Origin: Blasia pusilla
Lineage: Eukaryota > Marchantiophyta > Marchantiopsida > Blasiales
Length of the DNA stretch: 64,000 bases
Reading direction: 5' to 3'
Assembly: GCA_050084515.1 (NCBI GenBank)
Contig: CM114271.1
Span: 31,744,001 to 31,808,000 of the forward strand
The position numbers and the translations under genes were made by a program. Position 1 is the stretch's first letter; each line of letters starts with the position of its first letter. The notes under the pieces were generated by a model. The model made no database searches, was not told the origin of the DNA, and was given only the letters and a program-made list of their open reading frames with translations. Shown piece by piece: positions 1 through 10,090 of this stretch.

Positions 1-391
1 TGAGTGATTGGCCTAGACAGAGCTTCCGTCCTATTGGTTGGAATAGACTGGATGAAGGTCCAAATGAGGGTGTTTGGGTTGGCAGCATCACACATTCTTA
101 CTGGTATAGATTTTTTTGAGGACAGGTAATTTTTCTAACACAGTTTTACCTGTCTCTGACAGAAACCCTCACACTGTATCAGGATATTTGCCACTACTTT
201 AGGAAGTGCCTATCGTTCCGGAGCTTACAATGAGACAGACAACATAAGGCCTAGGAGCGGGAAGGGAGAAGGAAGATGTTGTAAACACAAAGTACTTTGG
301 AGTTTACTATAGTGAAAAGTAACTTATAGAATTACTATAGTAACTTACTATTTACTACAGTAAATAATAATTTTTTGTTACCATAGATTTA

Positions 392-418
392 CCTCAGTAA
401 TTCTGTGAATTACTGAGG
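392..418. repeat. Perfect hairpin, 12-nt arms
   Basis: Arms 392-403 and 407-418 are perfectly complementary around a 3-nt loop (TGT). It sits about 45 bp upstream of the TATA-like motif of the presumed copia LTR and could be a regulatory palindrome or a replication scar. Confidence 0.6.
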
Positions 419-460
419 GCCGCAGGCCCTAACCCTAAAACATAGAACTTCATCCTTATG

Positions 461-470
461 GCTATATATA
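461..470 (+). promoter_or_regulatory. TATA box of presumed copia LTR
   Basis: GCTATATATA is followed by ACCCC. Its spacing to the transcribed leader and gag ATG (1040) fits a retrotransposon promoter. No transcription evidence is available. Confidence 0.4.
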
Positions 471-668
471 ACCCCTTGAGGGTGCCCTGCGAAATTACAT
501 TCTCACACCTTTTGTATACAACTCTCTCAGCTTGAGGAGCTGATTGAGCAGCACTGAGTGGAATGTTCTTCTGACCTCACTAGTGCAGTGTGCTTCTGCA
601 TACAGACTGAGAGGTCTGCTGACCTGGGGGGTTCAGTGAGTCTTGTGATGCAAGGTGTCTAGTAGTAC

Positions 669-1010
669 TAACCTGAGTGGTTGCTATTGAGATGTCTCTC
701 TACTGCTGCTAACCTGAGTGGCTGCTATTGAGATGTCTGTCTACTGCTGCTAACCTGAGTGGTTGCTACTGAGATGTCTGTCTACTGCTGCTAGCCGGAG
801 TGGTTGCTATTGAGATGTCTGTCTACTGCTGCTAACCGAGTGGTTGCTATTGAGATGTCAGTTTACTGCTGCTAACCTGAGTGGTTGCTATTGCACTAAG
901 TGTGCTTATGAATGCTAGGTAGTCTGGTGGTACAGGATGCCTAGTGCTTTCCTCTACAAACTAACCTGAGTGGTTGCTATTGCACTAAGTTTGCTTGTAA
1001 GAGCTAGGTT
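669..1010 (+). repeat. 41-bp tandem repeats in copia leader
   Basis: Units begin at 669, 710, 751, 792, 833 and 873, each opening TAACCTGAGTGG and running through TGCTATTGAGATGTC to CTGCTGC. A further partial unit starts at 962. Spacing is 41 bp except one 40-bp unit with a single-base deletion. The array sits between the presumed LTR and the gag start and has no open frame of its own. Leader repeats of this kind can carry promoter or packaging functions in retroelements, but none can be shown here. Confidence 0.85.
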
Positions 1011-1039
1011 ATAGAGAAACTCTGATATTCTAAAAGGTT

Positions 1040-2500
1040 ATGGGCCCACAGGGCATGTCATCAGGCAATGTCTCAGGATATCCTGGTGTTAATCAGACCA
1101 TAGCACATTTTGATGGTACTAACTATAGACACTGGTCTTTCCAAATGAAGCTTCTCCTTCAGCAGAAGAGACGAAAGATTTGACAACAAGAATAGTGATG
1201 CATACTCCACCATTTGTCTTCATACAGAATGGTTTATAGCTGCAACTCTTAGGAAAGAGAGTCTAGATTGGAAGGTTAGGCAATTCTTGCAAAACCAGTA
1301 TGAGAAAGTTATTGTATGTGAAGGGTTACAACTCTAACGAACTTTCAGAACAATGGAGTTTGAGGAAGGTCAGAGCATGCTAGTTCATGTTGTGCAGGTT
1401 CGAGCTATGCAGTTGAAGGTGGAAGCTGCCCTGCAACTCGACTTTGAAGGCAAGAACTCCATCTTGCATTTCTTAGGCACATTACCTCCTAGGTTCAATA
1501 CAATCATCAAAATCCTTCACAACAAGGATGCAGAGCTATCTTGGGAGTATGTGACAACACAAGTCATTAAAGAGGATGAAGAATTGAATGAATGAATGAA
1601 TGAATGAATAGATTTTTTGTCCACGGGGACCCCACAGGGCCATGGGACTTCGTTTTGACACTTAACAACAAATTTGGAGAGAGAGCAAGCACCAGCGAGG
1701 GCCTAAGGGGTCCTCAGAGCCAGGTGAGTGTCCCTGGTCTTCACACAACTATGCAAGAATTGAAGAAAGATGAAGAGGCACATTCAGCTCTGTTATCCCG
1801 ATTCAAGTTCAAACCTGCAAAGTGGACTTCTAATGAGAGGAGAGACACAAGAACAGATACACAAATCTGTTACACATGCAGGGAAAAGGGACATGTATCT
1901 TCTCAGTGCCCCAAGAACAAGAACTCCAAAATGAAGAAGAAATTCATCAAGAGATCCCACAAGGAGGGTGCAATGATTGCTGAGCATGTTGCAGATGCAA
2001 ATTCCTAAGAATGGGGATTAATCACCAACAAGGAGGCCAATATCAAAATTAAAGGTTGGTTTCTCAATTCTGGAACTACTGCTCACATTTGCTACGACAA
2101 AGAACCATTTTGTGAGTTTCATCCTGTGACAAGTCCACAGTATGTCAGATGTGGACCTGGGTATCAGCGAATACCTTCATTGAAGACAACAGATTTGCTA
2201 AAGAAAACATGCTTTGTGAAGGTAGTAAGAAGTTTCTAGCATCTACAATCAATCTTCTGAATAATGACAAGGTATTCTTTGCATGTAGGATGCAACTTTT
2301 TTCTTCCCTCGTCTGGAATGAGAGTAAATGCTTGGCAGCCAAATACTCGAAGATGTGTGGGATTAGGCTTGCAATCACTCCAGGCTTCAGATGGTGGTGT
2401 TGAAACATTGAAAGAATGCCAAGAAGAATTCTAAGAAAGTGAAATTTGGCACCAAGAATCAAGAATCCAGAAATTGGAAAGATCTGGAGTGGCAAGTGTA
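1040..2500 (+). pseudogene. Ty1/copia gag-protease, broken
   Basis: The gag start is the ATG at 1040; its first residues MGPQGMSSGN lead to a typical copia N-terminal segment (AHFDGTNYRHWSFQMK). A stop follows near residue 50 and the frame shifts. The UBN2-like gag core is open at 1353-1588 and contains FLGTLPPRFN. It is then interrupted by a LINE fragment and resumes at about 1758. A CCHC zinc knuckle (CYTCREKGHVSSQC) lies near 1868-1910. A retropepsin-like motif follows at about 2058-2090, reading WFLNSGTTAH; the catalytic Asp expected in D-S-G is Asn. Integrase and reverse transcriptase are not recognisable downstream, so the element is 3' truncated or degraded beyond 2500. Confidence 0.8.
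1589..1757 (-). mobile_element. 5'-truncated LINE 3' end inserted in copia gag
   Basis: The minus strand of this segment matches the 3' end of the long LINE at 27.35-32.81 kb (about 32,650-32,815) almost base for base. It ends in an (ATTC)n tail, seen on plus as (GAAT)n at 1586-1609. A 10-bp direct repeat AAGAATTGAA occurs at 1579-1588 and 1755-1764, consistent with a target-site duplication from target-primed reverse transcription. Only about 150 bp of the element was copied. Part of the right TSD overlaps LINE sequence, so the edge is uncertain by several bases. Confidence 0.85.
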
Positions 2501-4389
2501 GAAGATAATTTGTTGAATCATGAACAAGTAAACTTATTCACCTTGTTGCAAATCTTCTGAGATGACACATGTTAGTGACTGGTGCAACTAGACTGCTGCC
2601 TCAAGATGATGGAGACTGCTGTTGGTTATTACAAAGTCATGAACTCTCACGACATATTTCCTGCAGGGACATTTGCTTGAGAGGTGACTTTCTTCAGAAC
2701 AAATACAAATGTAGCATAATAGTTCTTTTGTATTACTCTGAGGAGTGTTTCAAGGTGGCTGGATAGATGAAGAACATGAAGAGCACATATATATGGAGAA
2801 TTGGAAATAAGAATACTCAGTTTTGAGACATTCCTCTCATTCAGGGTCGTTCACTACTGTAGTTTGAAGGTCCTCAAAAGAGAGTCTATCTTTGCTCATT
2901 AACATGTGGATGATGAACTTAAACGCATTAGGTAGCTTGCTCAGCAGTTCCAAAAGCAGAATTGGGTGAAGAAGTTAACAAAGAAGTAACCATGACTGGA
3001 TCACCACGGTATCCCAAAGTTTCCCACAACCGATAAGATCCTGAGCATGATCTTCCAGTCTTGCCAGCTTGAGCCATCAAACAGATTAATGTGCAAATCG
3101 TTACTTCCCATTCTAGCCTCTGCAGAACCTGTTGGAAGTAAGAGGGATAAGTTCAGTGGTCTCAGAGCCGCTTTTGAACTTTATGAAACTTCATAGCTCA
3201 ACTCAGTTGAGACCCAGACTTTATCTAGTCTAAATGTTGGCTAGAGATAACATAGCCTACTGTACTGCACTGTCATTTGACAAAGTGGGGAATCAACCTA
3301 CCAGCTTGCCGCAAAGGATCAGAGTGCTAATTGCCTACTTGCTTAAGGCAAGTAGGCAATTAGCACTCTGATCCTTCTGACATGTGTCAAGAGTGACAGT
3401 AGCAGTCACTCCATTATGACATGTCAAAGGGTGTCAGTACCGTGGTACCTCAGGGGGTGAGCCCAATAACACCCTAATGAGACACTAAGAGTACCAACAA
3501 CAGATCTTTCCTTCAACAGAAATTAGTAAGACTGGAACCTATATTATATTTTATCTAACACAGAGGAAGGAAGACTTGAAGAAAGTACAATATGAGAGAA
3601 GGGAGACTCCTTAATATACGATGAGTGCTTTTTCATAAAGAGAGTTGGTGCAGGGCTTCCAGCTATCAGCCAAGAAACTCTTTACAGCCATAAACACCTA
3701 ACCTAATTGACGCAGTACTGGGCAGTTTATCTAAATTCCTGAACATGACAGCTAGCTCTGGTAATACCAGCGATTTCAGTACAGATTGCCAATCTTTATG
3801 TTGTCAACTATGCACATCACTCAATAGTGAGTAGAGACTTCTGTCTTCTTATAGATCATACGCTTAGAGTAACAACAGTTATCCATTTTCCATCACGCAT
3901 ATAGATGGTAGTAGACATTATAGCTATGATATCAGTTTTGATTTTGTAACAAGGTATCCCATATCAGTTTTACCACCAGTGGAGATAACTCAATGCCCTC
4001 ACATTTACAGTCAAGTTCAGTACAATTCTTAGATGATGAGTAACAAAAGAAAGGTATTGGGTATGTACACAATATCTATTAGGTGAGTTTAATTTCTACT
4101 TGTACATGCCACTCCAGTTGGCAGCTCAACAAAATATTGACACTTGCAACTAGAATCAATTGCTTCATTAACACATTCAACATGAAGGTTAAGGGAAATA
4201 TGAGATACAGACCAATGTTGGGAAAAACACAAGACAGGCCCTATTTTAGAAATCTTGGTAGAATTGGTGACTTTAGGTGCTAAAGTAAGAGCTGACCAAT
4301 CTTAATATTTCTTTTGAATGGCTGCATCATAGGAGTCTTCACTCATACTGATACATAAAACACATCTGTACAGGTGGAAGGAGGCATAC
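2501..4389. other. No recognisable gene
   Basis: Decayed DNA between the copia fragment and the RAB5 exons. No domain was recognised on either strand, apart from a perfect hairpin at 3314-3376. Missing downstream RAB5 exons (the NKxD and SAK motifs) were looked for on the minus strand and not seen. Confidence 0.5.
3314..3376. repeat. Perfect 29-nt inverted repeat with 5-nt loop
   Basis: Arms 3314-3342 and 3348-3376 are exact reverse complements; the loop is TTAAG at 3343-3347. No coding frame or TE edge explains it. It has the same geometry as the hairpin at 7506-7568. Confidence 0.9.
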
Positions 4390-4557
4390 AGGATTGGTGA
4401 TGTCATAGACGATTATAGCAGCGGCTGCCCCACGATAATACATTGGAGCCAAACTGTGATACCTCTCTTGACCCGCAGTGTCCCAAATCTCAAACTTGAT
4501 GGTGGTGTCATTGACTGCTAAAGTCTGGGTAAGAAAAGCTGCTCCAATTGTTGACTC
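4390..4557 (-). CDS. RAB5/RABF2-type GTPase exon (switch I to switch II)
   Basis: This 168-bp exon encodes 56 residues. It starts [13 protein letters not shown], with the conserved effector-loop Thr, passes through the G3 motif WDTAGQE and the Rab5-specific stretch [15 protein letters not shown], and ends YDITNP. An AG acceptor lies immediately upstream and a GT donor (GTATGC) immediately downstream; both phases are 0. Rab5 GTPases direct early endosomal and vacuolar transport; the sequence fits the plant RABF2 (ARA7/RHA1) type rather than the plant-unique ARA6 type. The exon has no stop or frameshift. No following exon was found in the 4.4 kb to the window edge, so it is either part of a gene with very long introns or a captured or relict fragment. 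Confidence 0.85.
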
Positions 4558-4772
4558 CTGCATGGATCATATGTGATATAAATACCAATTCCAGCTAAAC
4601 AAGTCCCTTGATGGTTATATTTCTTGCCTCTTTTACATCAAATCAAGACAGTGTCAGCTATATTCTTATTGTTACAGATGTAAAAAAAACTACTGTGAAT
4701 ACAATGTTGAGGCAATAACTTGAATCAACACAAATGAGAATTGGGCTGAGACTTAAGGAAAAGATGCCTGAC

Positions 4773-4850
4773 CTGATAGTCAAAGAATTGACCTTTGGTG
4801 AAGCGCAAGACGAGACTGGATTTGCCAGCACCCATATCACCCAGAAGCAC
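4773..4850 (-). CDS. RAB5/RABF2-type GTPase exon (P-loop)
   Basis: This 78-bp exon encodes 26 residues from VLLGDMGAGKSS to KGQFFDYQ. The P-loop GDMGAGKS is intact. It is bounded by an AG acceptor (TTTCCAG) and a GT donor (GTCAGG). A 215-bp intron separates it from the next exon, and splicing would join FFDYQ to ESTIG in frame, as in Rab5 proteins. The first exon, which would encode the N-terminal 10-15 residues, was not found to the right. Confidence 0.85.
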
Positions 4851-5370
4851 CTGGAAACAACAGACGTAATTTACAAGATTCAGATCTATATGTTTCACAA
4901 AACGATTCTGAAAGTATACCAAAATCAGGATTCTGATTGGTTCTACACTTAGATCTCTTGGAATCATGCACCTTCATAAGGAGGATAGAAGGTTGCCCTT
5001 GTATCCAATGAGATCACAAGCTCAGAGATCACACAAAATGGGACATAACATGAGCTACGAGAACAGAGCCACAGAGGAAATCTTCAAACAAGTTTCCCTT
5101 CAGCAGAAAATTATCACCAATGTAACCTCCTACCAAAAGGGAGATCCACGTCTTAACAAAACCTATTCATAGAATGACAGTACTCCCAGAGTAATTCATT
5201 CTCATCAGTAGTCCCATACCATCATTGTAATACTGAGGAATCCCACTAATACAATAAACAAATGCAAGTTGTTTCCTTGCAGGCAAGAGCACACTAAGCC
5301 ATCATTAAGCTTACCAGGTTGTCTTACTCAAACCTACCAGAAATGAGGAGAATCATAATAGCATCCCAGC
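4851..5370. other. No recognisable gene
   Basis: Presumed intron or intergenic DNA on the upstream side of the RAB5 exons. Short open frames here look random. Confidence 0.4.
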
Positions 5371-5800
5371 AGCTTTGATGGCTTGGAAATTAAAATGAGT
5401 GATCAGACCCTCCTCAGAGGTTGGAATGGTGTAACTTAGAAGAGAACTCCCCAGCACGTTTAAAATTTGATTTGAAAGTGGATGAAAATTTCAGAATGAA
5501 AGAAATGGTGACTTCCGAGGATGTAGCAGTTAATCAGACAACAATTCCCACACATGGATTCAATCTGCTGCTCCCAACCTCTCTCCAAACTTGACTAGTT
5601 AATACGAGTATGAGCTCTGATGGCTTAGAAATTTGAATGATTGACCAGATCAGCCTCTCAGCAAACGGTGTAACTTGGAAGAAAACTCAGGAGCAAGTTT
5701 AAAGCTTCCCTTGGGAGTGGATGGAAATTTCAGAAGGAAAGAAAGAGTAACTTACATGGACGTAGCAGAAAATAAAAGCTAGCAGTCCCCATCCAAGAAG
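5371..5800. repeat. Diverged direct duplication, about 190 bp, offset 241 bp
   Basis: Segments 5371-5560 and 5612-5800 share an order of blocks: a CT(T/C)TGATGGCTT start, GGTGTAACTT, AGTGGATG(A/G)AAATTTCAGAA, GTAGCAG and a final CCCA-rich stretch. The copies differ by many substitutions and small gaps. No coding potential was recognised. It may be a tandem duplication in the RAB5 intron or a repeat of unknown type. Confidence 0.6.
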
Positions 5801-6179
5801 TCCAACCTGAACTTGCCTTAACCGATAAGAGTACAATTAATTCCTTCCAACCCCTCTCAACTGAAGTACAACTCAGCACACTATGGGAAATCAATCCAGA
5901 ATTGGAAAAGCCACATCTCTGTGCAAGTTCTTAAAGTCTGGACAGCCTACACCCTCGAGCTCTCCAATTTTGACAATGTCTTACTCCCTGATCACTGCTC
6001 ACATGGTGATAGCGATACACCTAACCTCTTTACAATAGATTTAGGTGTTCAGAGACTAAACAATAACCCAGACATCAATCTCCAATGTCCAGCATTAGCA
6101 ACCAGACACTACAATTCGAGAATTTCCACCCAACTGGCAGGTGAATAAATCTAGTATTTCTTCAGATGAGGAGAACTAA

Positions 6180-7125
6180 TTGAGGCCTCCAACTACAGAA
6201 CTATCATGGTTGGTTCACTTAGGTCAAAACCAAATGACCTGGTCCTGGACAGGAAGCCAAGTGATTGGGCTGATGGGATGAAGTCTTGGCTTGAGGTCAA
6301 GCTGGCTTCAAAAGAACGCAGAGCACCCAAAAATATTTCCTTAAGTCTGTATAAATGTTTGAATAAACATCCAAGATCAGACCAATTCAAAAAGGATGTT
6401 TCAGTGTTCCAGACACTTCAAGAAGGCATTTGACACAGTGAGCCTAGAGACCTCTTTTGGAGACAGGTTGAAGACTTTGTTCCCAAGCACTTCCTTGACT
6501 ATGGGCAAGGAAGTCGGCCGGTAAAAATTAAGGATTACCTAAAAAACTCAATATCTCAGGAATAAAAAAACCACTTGAGAAAAGCTAGTTTCTTTGTCAA
6601 CTTTTGTTAAAACTAGCAAAGGATTAGGAAAATTAATTCAGGAAAAAACCCAGTTGGATTGGAGAATCTATGCGCCCACTGTTTCTTGATTTCATGAAAA
6701 TGCTAGATGCCCAACTGCTAGCACTGATCACTGCAAGGAGGCAAAATCAGACAGTGCTCGATAAGGTGAGGATGAAACAATGTGTTCTACTATCTCTTAG
6801 GCTGTTGGAATGTTGTAACGATGAACTGGAAGATATTCTCTGTGAGGTCAATGGAGAAGAACCAGAATTTGTCCCAAAGGTGATAACATTGCTTTTACAC
6901 GAAGATGACATTCTTTCAATATTGAAAGCAGCACTTGGACTGCAACTCTCCCCACACAAACTATGGGAGTGGTGCACCTCATCTGGAATTGAAATCAATC
7001 TGCAAGAAACAAAGGGTAGTCATCTTGCCTCTCAACTCAAGATACCAAAGCAGATGGACACATTTACAAGTGGTAAGGAGCAAGCCCAGCAGTTACAGGG
7101 ACTTTGGCGTAGGACACTGATTTAG
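6180..7125 (+). pseudogene. LINE reverse-transcriptase fragment, divergent copy
   Basis: The segment 6180-6290 aligns with the RT finger region of the copy at 7.87-8.0 kb (shared SNYRTIM and SDWAD words). A KKAFDTV motif follows near 6420. About 150 bp at 6500-6660 has no LINE similarity and may be an insertion. From 6670 to 7040 an ORF carries, in order, the equivalents of the KQGCPLSP block (here KQCVLLSL), a DELEDIL helix, the catalytic YADD box (here HEDD near 6900) and SSGIEINLQETK. The altered catalytic box and broken frame mark it as dead. Alone, the 6670-7125 ORF could be mistaken for a host protein. Confidence 0.75.
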
Positions 7126-7192
7126 GTGTGAAATTGGACAACCATTCACCATACAATGTAATTGTAAGTAAGCTATTTCATGATTAGGTCAA
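7126..7192. other. Junction between two LINE fragments
   Basis: Short AT-rich spacer between the divergent LINE fragment and the next LINE copy. No TSD was identified. Confidence 0.3.
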
Positions 7193-8300
7193 TTGGACTA
7201 TTGGAATCACACTGCAGAAGAGTACAATTGCAGCATATATCATACGATATACAAGTCTTACATGCCAAATTTTAGAGGTAAACAGATCAGTTCCACTTCA
7301 ACATTCTTCTCTCAACCCTGGTTTGACAATGACTGCAAAATGGTCCGCAGGGAAGTGAATCAACTATTGTGGGTAGATCCACAATCACCACACACTCGAT
7401 TGTTGCGGGACACTTACAACCGGCTGGTTTGCAGGAAGAAATGCAAATATATTGCCAACAATATCCTTGAGTTGGCAGAGCAAATGAGATACCAATCTGC
7501 CCAATTCCTGGAGAGGAATGTTGTTTAGTCTATTCAAAAAATAGACAAAACAACATTCCTCTCCAGGATCTACAGATCTGGACCACATATGGTAACCAAC
7601 TTTACCAGTTGCTACCACCGACTCTTGGCCAGGACCCAAGATTTCCCAGACCCCTTCACAATCAAAGACATCACATCAGGCCTCAGAAGGCTCCATAACA
7701 AACCAGAAGATGACCCAGGGTGCCAGGCTCAAATGTTCAAATTTGCAAGCAAGGCTATTGCTTCAACCCTCACCAGAATGTTCAATAGTGCAGTTCGACA
7801 GGGATTCCCATCCAAATGGCAAATGAATACAATCCACCCACTCTTCAAGGCTGGGACCCTATGATACCCTCCAACTACAGAACTATCATGTTGGGTTCTC
7901 TCATGGCCAAACCATATGGGCCACTGCTGGAAAGGAAGCTAAGTGACTGGGCTGATGACATGAAGCTGCCAGCCAGAGGACAAGGAGGTTTTAGGACATC
8001 ACATAGCACCCTGGACCACCTTCTCACTTCAGGTACTGACCGGAGAAACTTCCAAGTCCAGAATTGCTCACAAGCCGGAAAGATTGTTCTGCTGTTTTCT
8101 TGATCTCAAGAAGGCATTCAACACAGCACGCAGGGCACTTCTTTGGAAACGACTTGAAGAGCTGGGGGTTCCACTACAGCAGCTTATAGAAATCAAAGTT
8201 TGGTATGCTAAGGTGTTCACAAAGATCACCACCACTAAGAAGGGCAGATCTGCAACTTTCTCCTCAAACACCCGAGTCAAACAAGGATGCCTAGTCCACT
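7193..8300 (+). pseudogene. LINE ORF2 fragment (linker plus RT 5' half)
   Basis: It parallels the long LINE at 30.3-31.36 kb. The linker (FSQPWFDNDCK, then DPQSPHTRLL, then YQSAQF) is followed by RT blocks at 7650-7860 (LHNKPEDDPGC, MFKFASKA, GFPSKWQMNTIHPLFK), SNYRTIM at 7870, GGFRTSHSTLDHLL near 7985, LDLKKAFNTARRALLW at 8101-8150 and VKQGC at 8275. The copy breaks off just after VKQGC, before the catalytic YADD box, where a minus-strand LINE begins. Frameshifts and the internal hairpin at 7506-7568 confirm it is non-functional. Confidence 0.85.
7506..7568. repeat. 29-nt inverted repeat with 5-nt loop inside LINE
   Basis: Arms 7506-7534 and 7540-7568 are complementary except at one position; the loop is CAAAA at 7535-7539. 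The right arm matches the ordinary LINE sequence of the copy at about 30,593-30,625. The left arm replaces about 10 bp of that sequence with an inverted copy of the right arm. The hairpin therefore arose in this copy. Confidence 0.9.
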
Positions 8301-8340
8301 ATCCATGGGCCATTCCCTGCTTGATGTTAAATGCCCCACT

Positions 8341-9420
8341 CTGCTAGTCATTCACCAGAGCTCTACACCTCATATTCTGATACATTTTCTCCACCACCCT
8401 CCACATTTTTCCTCCAAGTCTCACCTTCCACAAGCTATAAGACAGGCCACAATGCCATACAGTGTCGTATGCCTTCTTGGGGTCCAAGCAGAAGCAGTAG
8501 GTCAGCACCCCCTCTTTTTACCAACCCTGGATAATCTGACTGAAGGCGAAGATGTGATGCGCGCATCCTCTGGCCTTTCGGAAACCAGCCTGGCCTTCCT
8601 TGATGACAGTATTCACCTCCAGGTACATGCAGATCCTATTGTTGAGTGAATGGCATAGGAGCTTTCCGACAACACTCAGAAAAATAATCCCGCCATAATT
8701 GCCAGGGTCTTCACGTTCACCCTTCTTGAAGAGGTTCAATATGACTTCCACACGCCACCTTTGTCGGATGACTTCTCCCTGCCAAACCAGTTTGAAGAGA
8801 CTCACTAAAGAATGAACCATAGCAGCATCACCTCACTTCAGTAGCTCATTCACAAGCTCAACAACCACCAGCTTTGTGGGTTACAAGCTCTTTGATCACT
8901 GGTCTGACCTCAGCCAATCATTGCCTGATTTGCCCAGCTCAACCTTATTATCCCTCTTGTCCTGTTGGATTTTAACAAAATCCTCCTCCAATTTCTCAAA
9001 GTTCTGCTCTTCAGGAGATCAACGATGCAACTTCCTCCCTAGCTCCTTGTAAGGGTTGTCCAACACATGTTGGATCTGCTTCACAGATGTCACAATACCA
9101 CTTTCTTTTCCCTTCAGGGTCTCTATGTCATTTTTGTCCCTGGCCTTGCTCAGTTTCTGTACTTCAGTACAGAACTTTTTTTCATTCTCAGCGAAGTTTT
9201 CATAGATGGATTGATCCTGCTGACCGCAAAATTCTCTGTTCTCCATTTCTAGATTACTGTCTTCACTGGTGTGGACGAGCATTTGTGTTGGTTGCAACTC
9301 TGTCCAGACCAGTGAGTGATACGATCTTCCAATGTCAGTGGCATCCTCCGTGATTTTTCCTCCATGTGTGTTGAATTTCTCAGCCACAGCTATGTAGTCT
9401 ACACAATTGAGCTCTCATTC
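8341..9420 (-). pseudogene. LINE fragment of a second family (linker and RT)
   Basis: Reading the minus strand from about 9387: a charged linker (9387-9019, with KLSKARDKNDIETLK), then RT fingers at 8820-8518 with VILNLFKKGEREDPGNYGGI, a GKLL helix and QAGFRKARGCAHHIFAFSQII, then LDPKKAYDTVWH near 8470 and a KVRLGGKMWRVVEKMY helix near 8410. These are consecutive RT blocks of a non-LTR element whose wording differs from the plus-strand LINE copies beside it. Stops and frameshifts separate the blocks. It ends head-on against the plus-strand copy at about 8300-8341, with both ends truncated. Confidence 0.8.
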
Positions 9421-10090
9421 TCCTGGAAGTTGACCCTGGTCAAAGCAGGGGAGCCCAGGAATACCAGAGAAGATAGAGACATAGACTCCATAACCAATCA
9501 TTGTAACTTAAAGCACTGTAACTGGGAAGGTGAACAGGAATATGGACTTCCTGGACTGCAGGTCCAGCCTTAAGAGGTAAAGTTCATACAAATTTGTGGT
9601 TCCTTCAATAGCTAGGTTCAAACATAGCTTTCTATTGACTTGCTTTGCTCAAGTCCATCACTTAAAAGAGTTTTCGTTCAGGCAGAAAACATCGAAAGAT
9701 TTTGCTAGACTCAGACTCTACTAATGGTGATGTGTTTGTCATTACCTCCCACGAGTGGACCCTCATCCTAGATGAACAGAACTCATCACTGGGATGGGCG
9801 CACGAGGAAGGGGTGAAGAAAGCCATGCTAAGAGAAAGAGGGGCAATCATATAGAATGCAACTGCTGCCAGTGCAAGGGCAACACACCAACTTCATTTGT
9901 AAAATTCTAAATTGTTGCGAAATGACTTAAGTTAGGCTAGTGTTAAAATTCTGTAACCCGAGTCCAACCCTGCAGTAGCCTACACTGTTAGTTGCGCTTT
10001 CCTTCCATAATCTGGTAGGATCTCTCAACAATCCCAGAAACAAGCATGGCGCCCTCTTGAATAGAAGCCTATGCCAAGAACCTGTAACCC
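9421..10090. other. No recognisable gene
   Basis: Unassigned DNA; the short ORFs on both strands lack recognisable motifs. Confidence 0.4.

Larger units (their letters stand above)
1..660 (+). mobile_element. Probable Ty1/copia LTR and leader
   Basis: This non-coding stretch lies just upstream of a copia gag start. It holds a TATA-like motif at 461-470 followed by a C-rich stretch, as in the promoter of a plant LTR, and a 12-nt-arm hairpin at 392-418. No matching downstream LTR was found in the window, so the LTR edges cannot be placed. The assignment is inferred from its position before gag. Confidence 0.4.

Noticed and set aside
2145-2495. 116-codon minus-strand ORF as a gene
   Set aside because: It overlaps decayed copia sequence on plus, has no recognisable domain, and its composition looks random.
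6670-6870. Possible host nucleoporin-like or helical protein
   Set aside because: Block-by-block comparison with the LINE at 31.3 kb shows it is a divergent reverse-transcriptase palm.
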